Shown here in pieces: positions 6,881-12,678 of a stretch of DNA of 18,175 nt. The position numbers and the translations under genes are program-made. Location: NCBI RefSeq assembly GCF_040675535.1, contig NZ_JBFAPC010000116.1, positions 1-18,175 of the forward strand. Reading direction: 5' to 3'. The notes below the pieces were generated by a model, which was not told the DNA's origin, did no database searches, and saw only the letters and a list, made by a program, of their open reading frames with translations. This DNA comes from Patulibacter sp040675535 (GTDB lineage Bacteria; Actinomycetota; Thermoleophilia; Solirubrobacterales; Solirubrobacteraceae). Every line of letters begins with the position of its first letter. Position 1 is the first letter of the stretch.

Positions 6881-7378
6881 TCAGCCCGCGGGCGCATGCG
6901 CCGCCCAGAGCGCCGCCGACCGCCGCTCGGCGTCCTCGTCGTGGGTGCGCTGGAGGTTGCGGCCGCCGCGGTCGAAGGTCGCCAGGACGGCGGCGGGCAC
7001 GTCCTCGTCCGGGGTCGGGGCCGGCAGCCAGGTCGTCGGGCGCACGTGGTGGATGCCGACCTCGCGGGCCGCGGGGGAGTCGTCGTAGCGCCACGGGCCG
7101 GTGATCCGGCCGAGGCGCAGGGCGCCGTCGGCCTCGCGGGTCCAGACGAGGACGCCGTCGGGCAGGTCCGCGAACCGGCGCAGCATCCGTCCCGCCTTGT
7201 CGCCGTGCCGGTCCGCGGCCGCCGCGACCGCCTCGTCGATCGTGGCCGGCGGCGCGTCCAGTGCGTCGCCCGTCCCGACGAGCCCGTGGGCGATCCCGAA
7301 CGCCGCGCCGGCGCCGGTGGGCGCGTCGCGGTCGCGGGCCCGCATCGGGGCGCGGAGGACGGGGACGGGCCGGGGCAT
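6881..7378 (-). CDS. Small PUA/EVE-like domain protein, function unknown
   Basis: A 165-residue soluble protein. Residues 70-120 follow the pattern FADLPDGVLVWTR, LRLGRITGPWRYD and HVRPTTWLP. This is reminiscent of PUA-superfamily (EVE-like, Mrr/McrB N-terminal-like) modules that read RNA or modified DNA bases: a 'G-x-LVWTR' strand, a 'GRITGPW-Y' strand, then 'HVRP-x-W'. This is motif resemblance only and the function is unproved. No nuclease or other catalytic motif was seen. Starts at ATG 7378 or ATG 7345 are both possible and neither has a clear ribosome binding site. The gene runs in the same direction as the SMARCAL1-like helicase and ends 54 bp before it, so the two probably form one transcript. 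That pairing suggests a role in sensing or handling unusual DNA. Confidence 0.6.
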   Translation of the reverse strand: MPRPVPVLRAPMRARDRDAPTGAGAAFGIAHGLVGTGDALDAPPATIDEAVAAAADRHGDKAGRMLRRFADLPDGVLVWTREADGALRLGRITGPWRYDDSPAAREVGIHHVRPTTWLPAPTPDEDVPAAVLATFDRGGRNLQRTHDEDAERRSAALWAAHAPAG

Positions 7379-7408
7379 GGGCGGCCGGTACCCGGTGGGG
7401 CGCGGGGT

Positions 7409-7457
7409 GCACGGGCGATCTCGGGGCCCGTGCGTCGCCCCGCCCCGGGGAGGGGCG
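7409..7457 (-). terminator. Tandem hairpins after the SDR gene
   Basis: Two inverted repeats follow the stop at 7477: a 6-bp stem (7441-7446 with 7452-7457, 5-nt loop) and a 7-bp stem (7409-7415 with 7427-7433, 11-nt loop). Together they are a plausible terminator shielding the PUA-like gene downstream. Confidence 0.45.
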
Positions 7458-7476
7458 CGGCCGCCTCAGTCCAGGC

Positions 7477-8331
7477 TCAGTCGTCCGAGACGGTCTTCGT
7501 CGTCATCACCTGGGCGGCGTCCGTGCCCATGACCTTGCGGGTGAGCGCGGGGGCCGCGAAGCGCAGCGCCGTGGCGAGTCCGTAGATCCGCGGCGTGTAG
7601 CGCTCGGGCTTGCGGCCCAGGCCGGCCTCGACGATCGCCTCGGCCACGCCCTCGGGGGTGCCGAGCAGGAAGCGGCCGACCTTGCTGTTGACGAGCTCGG
7701 TCTGCGGGAAGCCCTCGGTCGGGACGAACCCGGGCAGGACGTTGCCGACGTGGACGCCGTGGACGGCCTCCTCGATGCGGACGGCGTCGGTCCACAGGGC
7801 GAGCGCCGCCTTGCTCGCCGAGTAGGCGCTGGTGCCGGGGCGGCTGACGCGGCCGGAGGTGCTCGTGACGTTGACGATCGCCGACGGGGCGGCCGCGCGG
7901 AGGTCCGGCAGGAGCGCCTCGGTCAGCCGGATCACGGCGTCGAAGTTGATCGCCATCGTCCGGCGGACGTTCTCCCAGCCCCCGTTCTGCGGGCTGCCGA
8001 ACCGCGCGCGGAAGCCCGCGCCGGCGTTGTTGACCAGGAGCGTCGGCAGGCCGTGCTCGGCCCGCACGTGGTCGCGGACCTCCTGCGGCGCGTCGTCGTC
8101 GGTGAGGTCCGCGGCGACCCAGGTGGTGGTCGCCGGCAGCTCGGCGGCGAGCGCGGCGAGTCGCTCCTCGCGCCGGGCGACCAGGACGATGCGGGCGCCG
8201 GGCTCGCGGGCGAGGCGCCGGGCGGCGGCCTCGCCCAGGCCGCTGGACGCGCCGGTGATCACGGCGACGAGCGGGCCGGCGGGGGCGGTGGCGGGCGCGG
8301 CGGTGGCCGCGGGGGGCTCGGGGCTGCTCAT
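7477..8331 (-). CDS. Short-chain dehydrogenase/reductase (SDR)
   Basis: A 284-residue classical SDR, an NAD(P)H-dependent oxidoreductase. The nucleotide-binding TGASSGLG is at 26-33 and NNAG at 101-104. The catalytic Ser157, Tyr170 and Lys174 (SAYSASK) are in the usual spacing, and PGFVPT marks the substrate-side loop. Residues 1-20 form an Ala/Pro-rich lead. The C-terminal extension after about 240 (ATALRFAAPALTRKVMG) is amphipathic and could touch the membrane. The substrate cannot be deduced. R45 after the second strand's arginine-rich VARREER could favour NADPH. The ATG at 8331 was preferred; an in-frame ATG at 8349 would add six residues. It is divergent from the TetR regulator across 120 bp and may be co-regulated with the exporter. 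Confidence 0.85.
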   Translation of the reverse strand: MSSPEPPAATAAPATAPAGPLVAVITGASSGLGEAAARRLAREPGARIVLVARREERLAALAAELPATTTWVAADLTDDDAPQEVRDHVRAEHGLPTLLVNNAGAGFRARFGSPQNGGWENVRRTMAINFDAVIRLTEALLPDLRAAAPSAIVNVTSTSGRVSRPGTSAYSASKAALALWTDAVRIEEAVHGVHVGNVLPGFVPTEGFPQTELVNSKVGRFLLGTPEGVAEAIVEAGLGRKPERYTPRIYGLATALRFAAPALTRKVMGTDAAQVMTTKTVSDD

Positions 8332-8434
8332 GCGGGCATCACAGCGCATCGGCGGCGGTCGTGCTCGGGATCGGGGCCGTCGCCGGTCGGTCACGTCGGC
8401 GCCCGGCCCTCGATCGGGGCGTCGATGAGACTGA

Positions 8435-8454
8435 CATGTATCGTATGAGACATG
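8435..8454. promoter_or_regulatory. Probable TetR operator overlapping the tetR start codon
   Basis: CATGTATC-GTAT-GAGACATG is an imperfect palindrome (8-bp arms, one mismatch, 4-bp centre) that covers the -10 box and the ATG of the TetR gene. A direct repeat ATGAGAC (8425-8431, 8445-8451) overlaps it. Such a position would allow autorepression. Confidence 0.5.
8439..8444 (+). promoter_or_regulatory. -10 box giving a leaderless tetR transcript
   Basis: TATCGT followed by 7 nt and then the ATG at 8452, with no Shine-Dalgarno site. Transcription would begin at or next to the start codon. No clear -35 is visible. Confidence 0.5.
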
Positions 8455-9024
8455 AGTGTCTCGCCGAGCGCCGGGGACGACCGTCTGATCGCCGCGGCCC
8501 TGACGGTCCTGAACGGCGACCCCACGGCATCGATGGCCCAGATCGCCGCCGCGGCGGGCGTCGGTCGCGCCACGTTGCACCGCCACTTCGCCACCCGCGA
8601 CGACCTGGTCCTCGCGATCGGGGCGCGCTCGCTCGAGCGCTGGGAGGGCTCGCTGCGCGCCGAGGGCACGCTCGAGCTGGTCGGCACCGACGACGCGGAC
8701 GCGCACCGCGCCGCGCTCGACGGGCTGCTGCGGCGGTACGTGCAGGACGCCGGGGACTTCCGCTTCGCGATGGACAACCCGGAGATCGAGCGGCACCCGG
8801 CGCTCGGGGAGACGGTCCTGCGGCTGTGCGCGCTGGAGACCGAGCTGCTGGCGTCGGCGCAGCGCGTCGGCGTCCTGCGCGACGACCTGCCCGCCGTGTG
8901 GATCGACCACGTCCTGTTCGGACTCCTGCGGTCCGGGCTCGACGCGCAGCGCTACGGCGACGTCGCGCCCCGCGACATCCCGGACCTCGTCGTCCGGACG
9001 TTCTTCGCGGCGGTCGGACGATGA
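8452..9024 (+). CDS. TetR-family transcriptional repressor
   Basis: A 190-residue repressor. The N-terminal helix-turn-helix is at about 26-56 (SMAQIAAAAGVGRATLHRHF, then ATRDDLVLAI), and the rest is the helical ligand-binding and dimer domain. Its stop overlaps the ATG of the MFS exporter (ATGA), giving a coupled regulator-pump operon, as in QacR/SmvR-like drug-efflux control. It probably represses its own operon through the palindrome over its start codon, and perhaps the divergent SDR, until an effector binds. The effector is unknown and likely an exporter substrate. The start is fixed by the leaderless promoter; there is no upstream in-frame alternative with a ribosome binding site. Confidence 0.88.
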   Translation: MSVSPSAGDDRLIAAALTVLNGDPTASMAQIAAAAGVGRATLHRHFATRDDLVLAIGARSLERWEGSLRAEGTLELVGTDDADAHRAALDGLLRRYVQDAGDFRFAMDNPEIERHPALGETVLRLCALETELLASAQRVGVLRDDLPAVWIDHVLFGLLRSGLDAQRYGDVAPRDIPDLVVRTFFAAVGR

Positions 9025-10547
9025 GGGCTCGCTTGCCCGGCGGCGCCCGCTGGTGGGGGCTCGCGGTCCTCTCCGCCAGCCTCCTGATGGTCGTCATGGA
9101 CATGACGATCCTCAACGTCGCGCTGCCCGAGCTGACGGCGGACCTGCGGCCCGGGTCGACCGAGGTCCTCTGGATCGTCGACGCCTACTCGCTGGTGCTC
9201 GCCGGCCTGCTCGTCACCGCCAGCGCGCTCGGCGACCGCTGGGGGCACCGCTACGTCCTGGTGGCCGGACTCGTCGTCTTCGGCGTGGCCTCCGTGGGCG
9301 TCCTGCTCGCGACGTCCCCCGGTGCCGTGATCGCGCTGCGGGCCCTGCTCGGGGTCGGCGGGGCGATGATCATGCCCGCGACCCTGTCGCTGATCCGGCA
9401 CCTCTTCCCCGACGGGCGCGAGCGCGCGCTGGCGCTCGGGATCTGGGGCTCGATGGCCGGCGTCGGCGCGGCGCTCGGCCCGATCCTCGGCGGGCTGATG
9501 GTCGAGCTGTTCAGCTGGCACGCCGCGTTCCTGATCAACGTGCCGGTGGTGCTCGTCGCGGTGGTCGCGGCGCTCGCGCTGCTGCCCCGGGGCCGCGCGG
9601 CGTCGCCGGCGCCGTGGGACGCGGTGGCCCTCGTGCTGTCGTTCGTCGGGATGGTCGCGCTGGTGCTCGCGATCAAGGAGCTCGCGAAGCACGGCGTCGA
9701 GGCGACCGGCGTGGTCGCGGCCGCCGTGGCGGTGGTCGCGCTCGGGACGTTCGGGCGGCGGACGCTGTCGCAGGAGCGCCCGATCCTTGAACTGCGGCTG
9801 CTCGGCCGGCCGCAGGTCGGGGCCGGGGTGCTGACCGCGCTGGCGACGATGGTCGGGATGGCGGCGATCCTGCTGGTCGGCGCGCAGTGGCTGCAGGCCG
9901 TCGAGGGGCACTCGCCGCTGATGGCGGGCGTCGCGCTGCTGCCGGCCGCGGTGGCCGGCGTGCTCGCGTCGCTGGCGGCCCCGGCGATCGCCGAGCGGAT
10001 CGGGGCGCGGGCCGTGCTCGCCGCCGGGCTGGCCGCGCCGGGCCTCGGGTTCCTCGCGCTCGGCCTCGCGAGCGAGCCCAGCTACGCCGTCTTCGCCGTC
10101 ACCCTGACGCTGATCGGCGTCGGGATGGGGGCCCTCGCGATCGGCTCGGCGGTGATCATGGCCGGCACCCCGACGGACCGCACCGGCAGCGCCGCCGCGA
10201 TCGAGGAGACCGCGTACGAGGTCGGCACCACCCTGGGCGTCGCCGTGCTCGGCAGCCTCGCGGCCCTGATCTACCGGGACGCGTTGCCGGTCGGCGACCT
10301 GGCCGGGTCCGGGCTCTCGGCGGGCGACGTCGCCGCGGCCCGCGACTCGATCGGCGGGGCCGAGGGCGTCGCGGGGACGCTCGATCCGGCCGCGGCGGCG
10401 GACCTCGTCGCGCGGGCGCAGGCGGCGTTGTCGGACGCCCTGTCGGGGATGGGCGTCGCTGGGTCGGTCGTCCTGCTCGCGGCGGCGGGCGTCGTCTTCG
10501 CGCTGATGCCGCGGCGGGTGGACATCAGCGGGGTGGACGCGCACTGA
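9021..10547 (+). CDS. MFS multidrug exporter, DHA2 family (14 helices)
   Basis: A 508-residue polytopic membrane protein of the drug:H+ antiporter-2 type (QacA/SmvA-like), pumping lipophilic or cationic compounds out of the cell. The DHA2 signature MDMTILNVALPEL (26-38) has the conserved Asp27. Motif A is SALGDRWGHRYVL. Motif B is RALLGVGGAMIMPATLS. The antiporter motif C is in the stretch GSMAGVGAALGPILGG. A long loop with an acidic and Ala-rich stretch comes before the last helix (SGLSAGDVAAARDS, then LDPAAAADLVARAQAAL), as in many DHA2 pumps. Translation is coupled to the preceding tetR by the ATGA overlap. The substrate cannot be read from the sequence. A large hairpin follows. Confidence 0.9.
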   Translation: MRARLPGGARWWGLAVLSASLLMVVMDMTILNVALPELTADLRPGSTEVLWIVDAYSLVLAGLLVTASALGDRWGHRYVLVAGLVVFGVASVGVLLATSPGAVIALRALLGVGGAMIMPATLSLIRHLFPDGRERALALGIWGSMAGVGAALGPILGGLMVELFSWHAAFLINVPVVLVAVVAALALLPRGRAASPAPWDAVALVLSFVGMVALVLAIKELAKHGVEATGVVAAAVAVVALGTFGRRTLSQERPILELRLLGRPQVGAGVLTALATMVGMAAILLVGAQWLQAVEGHSPLMAGVALLPAAVAGVLASLAAPAIAERIGARAVLAAGLAAPGLGFLALGLASEPSYAVFAVTLTLIGVGMGALAIGSAVIMAGTPTDRTGSAAAIEETAYEVGTTLGVAVLGSLAALIYRDALPVGDLAGSGLSAGDVAAARDSIGGAEGVAGTLDPAAAADLVARAQAALSDALSGMGVAGSVVLLAAAGVVFALMPRRVDISGVDAH

Positions 10548-10571
10548 TACCGATGGTCGTCCTGGTGTGAT

Positions 10572-10624
10572 GGGACGTGGTCGACCATTCCTCGGCAGGG
10601 CTCAGGAAATCACGACCACGTCCC
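10572..10624 (+). terminator. Long perfect inverted repeat after the exporter gene
   Basis: GGGACGTGGTCG (10572-10583) and CGACCACGTCCC (10613-10624) are perfect 12-bp arms around a 29-nt loop. Inside, ATTCCT and AGGAAAT nearly pair again. It starts 25 bp after the exporter stop. The simplest reading is a terminator, but the large structured loop is unusual. Confidence 0.5.
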
Positions 10625-10661
10625 TTCCAGACGGATCGGGCGGGGCGTCGCGGGGTTGAGA

Positions 10662-10696
10662 GTGCAGTTCTCCGTCTTAGGGACGAAGGACCGCAC
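10662..10696 (-). terminator. Imperfect hairpin downstream of tenA
   Basis: The arms at 10662-10677 and 10681-10696 pair at about 12 of 16 positions around a TTAG-region loop, about 49 bp past the tenA stop on the minus strand. It is a probable terminator for the convergent gene. Confidence 0.4.
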
Positions 10697-10744
10697 GCTC
10701 GAGGGGCGCTCGTCCTCGGCGGGGCCGGGCGACCCAGGCCGTCG

Positions 10745-11446
10745 TCAGACCGGCCAGGTCTCGCCGCGCCACGCCGCGTCCCAGAAGCGCCACTCGTAGC
10801 GGCAGCCCTGGAGCCAGAGCGCCTCGAAGCGGGCGCGGCCCTCGTCGCCCAGGCCGGCCGCGTGGCGGTCGACGATCGTCAGGAGCTCGTCGACCTGGGC
10901 GGAGAACTCGTCGCTCGCGTAGGTGTCGATCCAGCGCTGGTAGCGGGGGTCGGGCGAGCCCTCGGCGACGAGCTCCCGGCCGACCTCGCGATAGATCCAG
11001 AAGCACGCGAGGACCGCGGCCAGGCCGTCGGCGTAGGAGCCTGCGGCCGCGTGGGCGAGCAGGAAGTCGACGTAGGCGGTCGTCGTCGGGCTGCGGGGCG
11101 TCGCGGCCACCTGCTCCGGGCTGAGCGCGAAGTCGGCGATGAACGCGGCGTGCAGCTCGTGCTCGACGGTGATCGCCTCGGCGCCCGCGGTGGCGAGGAA
11201 GACGATCTCGTCGTCCGCCGTCGCCCGGCCCGCGGCCAGGGCGAGCGCCCGGGCGAACCCCTTGAGGTAGTGCGAGTCCTGCACCACGTAGGTGCGGAAC
11301 GTCGCCTCGGGCAGCGTGCCGTCGGTCAGGCCGGCGAGGAACGGGTGCTCGAGGATGCGCGCCTGGATCGGGGCGGCGGCGGACCACAGGCCGGCGGTGA
11401 ACGCGTCGGGCCCGGAGGGCGTGGGGGCGATGGGGGCGTCGCTCAT
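10745..11446 (-). CDS. tenA: TenA-family aminopyrimidine aminohydrolase (thiaminase II)
   Basis: A 233-residue helical cytosolic enzyme of thiamine salvage that hydrolyses aminomethyl-HMP-type breakdown products to the HMP pyrimidine used for thiamine synthesis. The active-site residues known from Bacillus subtilis TenA (D44, Y47, Y112, C135, E205) all appear here with a constant offset of 13: D57 and Y60 (VQDSHY), Y125 (TAYVDF), C148 (LACFWIYREVG) and E218 (YEWRFWD). The cysteine makes it the TenA_C subgroup. The ATG at 11446 lies 7 nt after the hexamer TAGCCT, so the mRNA should be leaderless, which leaves no room for a TPP riboswitch. No other thiamine gene is adjacent. Confidence 0.92.
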   Translation of the reverse strand: MSDAPIAPTPSGPDAFTAGLWSAAAPIQARILEHPFLAGLTDGTLPEATFRTYVVQDSHYLKGFARALALAAGRATADDEIVFLATAGAEAITVEHELHAAFIADFALSPEQVAATPRSPTTTAYVDFLLAHAAAGSYADGLAAVLACFWIYREVGRELVAEGSPDPRYQRWIDTYASDEFSAQVDELLTIVDRHAAGLGDEGRARFEALWLQGCRYEWRFWDAAWRGETWPV

Positions 11447-11453
11447 CGGGCGG

Positions 11454-11459
11454 AGGCTA
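11454..11459 (-). promoter_or_regulatory. -10 box giving a leaderless tenA transcript
   Basis: Minus-strand TAGCCT followed by exactly 7 nt and the ATG at 11446. The only nearby purine/pyrimidine run reads CCTCC in the sense strand, so no Shine-Dalgarno site exists. Confidence 0.5.
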
Positions 11460-11599
11460 CGAGGCGGCGGGCCGGTCGCGGAGTCGCGTGGCGGGGCGGC
11501 GCGTCGCCGGCCGCGGGGCAGGGGGGCGCGTCGGCGCTGCAGATTGATCCGGTCGGGCGGGACGTTCCTGCAGCGGGTCGTGCCCTCTCGGCCGCCTCC

Positions 11600-12541
11600 T
11601 CAGAACGTGCCGCCGCGGCCCGCGCCGCCGGCGAAGCGGCCCGCGCCCTCCAGCGCCTCGCCCGAGGAGAGGGTCGCGAGGCCGTGCTCGTACTCGACGG
11701 TCAGGGCGTCGTCCTCGGGGAGGCCGGCGGTGTCCAGCAGCGACGCGCGGTCGCGGCGGAGGCAGGTCTGGGGAAACGCCGCGATCGACGCCGCCAGCTC
11801 CTGGGCGGCCGCGAGCGCGCCGCCGCGGGGGACGACGCGGTTGACCAGGCCGATGGCCAGCGCCTCGTCCGCTGCGACCGGGCGGCCCGTCAGGACGAGG
11901 TCCATCGCGCGGCTCTCACCGATCAGGCGCGACAGGCGGAACGTGCCGCCGTCGATCAGCGGGACGCCCCAGCGGCGGCAGAAGACGCCGAGGATCGCGT
12001 CCTCCTCGGCCACCCGCAGGTCGCACCAGGCGGCCAGCTCCAGGCCGCCCGCGACCGCGTGGCCCGCGATCGACGCGATCACCGGCTTCGACAGCCGCAG
12101 CCGCGTGGGGCCCATCGGGCCGTCGGCCGGGAGCGGCTCGACGCGGTTGCTCCGCTCGGTGCCGAGGGCCTTCAGGTCGGCGCCCGCGCAGAACGTCCCG
12201 CCGTCGCCGTGGAGGACCGCCACCGCGGCCGCCTCGTCGGCGTCGAACGCGCGGAAGGTCGTGGTCAGCGCGGCCGCGGTCGGGCCGTCGACCGCGTTGC
12301 GGGCGTGCGGGCGCGAGAGGACGATCGTCGTCACCGGGCCGTCGCGGCGGACGGCGACCGCGTCGTCTCCGGTGGGGCGGTCCGGGCGGGCTGCCGCGGC
12401 CTGCGGCGCCTCGCCGGCCCGCGCGTCGGTGCGCTCTGCGTCGCCGTCCCGCGGGCCGGGGCCTCCTCGCGGGCGGGCGGTCGCCTCGTCGATGCGGTGG
12501 CCGTCACGGCGGTCGTTCGCGGCGTGCGGGTCGTCGGCCAT
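11600..12541 (-). CDS. Crotonase/enoyl-CoA hydratase family protein
   Basis: A 313-residue crotonase-fold enzyme acting on acyl-CoA thioesters. The oxyanion-hole segments FCAGADLKAL (118-127) and AGHAVAGGLELA (159-170) are present, as is the first catalytic glutamate, E168. The second (E164 in rat enoyl-CoA hydratase) is replaced by C188 within GVFCRRWGVPLIDGGT, so ordinary hydratase chemistry is doubtful and the true reaction is unknown. Before the crotonase core (from about 60) lies an Arg/Asp/Ala/Pro-rich, probably disordered, lead. ATG 12541 is preceded by GAGGTGG about 12 nt upstream; a TTG at 12553 is also open but less likely. It is divergent from the AidB-aminopeptidase fusion with twin palindromes between them, so both are likely under one regulator of acyl-CoA metabolism. 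Confidence 0.85.
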   Translation of the reverse strand: MADDPHAANDRRDGHRIDEATARPRGGPGPRDGDAERTDARAGEAPQAAAARPDRPTGDDAVAVRRDGPVTTIVLSRPHARNAVDGPTAAALTTTFRAFDADEAAAVAVLHGDGGTFCAGADLKALGTERSNRVEPLPADGPMGPTRLRLSKPVIASIAGHAVAGGLELAAWCDLRVAEEDAILGVFCRRWGVPLIDGGTFRLSRLIGESRAMDLVLTGRPVAADEALAIGLVNRVVPRGGALAAAQELAASIAAFPQTCLRRDRASLLDTAGLPEDDALTVEYEHGLATLSSGEALEGAGRFAGGAGRGGTF

Positions 12542-12570
12542 GCGCGGATTCAACCACCTCGGGCTTGACC

Positions 12571-12588
12571 TGTGAATCGGGATTCACG
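12571..12588. promoter_or_regulatory. Operator copy 1, GTGAATC-N2-GATTCAC
   Basis: A palindrome with 7-bp perfect arms at 12572-12578 and 12581-12587 (centre GG). It lies directly behind TTGACC (12565-12570), a good -35 for the plus strand, so a bound repressor would block that promoter. The symmetry is typical of TetR-family sites. Confidence 0.7.
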
Positions 12589-12592
12589 AGAC

Positions 12593-12610
12593 TGTGAATC
12601 GAGATTCACA
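12593..12610. promoter_or_regulatory. Operator copy 2, TGTGAATC-N2-GATTCACA
   Basis: A perfect 8-bp-arm palindrome (centre GA) whose centre is 22 bp, two helical turns, from that of copy 1. The two would bind dimers on the same DNA face. It is placed to control both the divergent crotonase gene and the fusion gene. Confidence 0.75.
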
Positions 12611-12678
12611 CGCCGCCGCCGTCCCGGCCCGCCTCGGCGGGCCCCGGGCGTCGGGCGGCCGGAACGAAGGACCCCCCC

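Noticed and set aside
3732..7412. A 1226-residue minus-strand open frame
   Set aside because: Arg/Pro/Gly-rich translation without motifs, overlapping the SNF2 helicase in another frame. It is a high-GC shadow.
10572..10624. Terminal inverted repeats of an insertion sequence
   Set aside because: The arms are only 29 bp apart with no coding content and no target duplication visible.
11447..11599. A TPP riboswitch controlling tenA
   Set aside because: The start codon is only 7 nt from the -10 box, so there is no leader, and no THI-box conserved core was seen.
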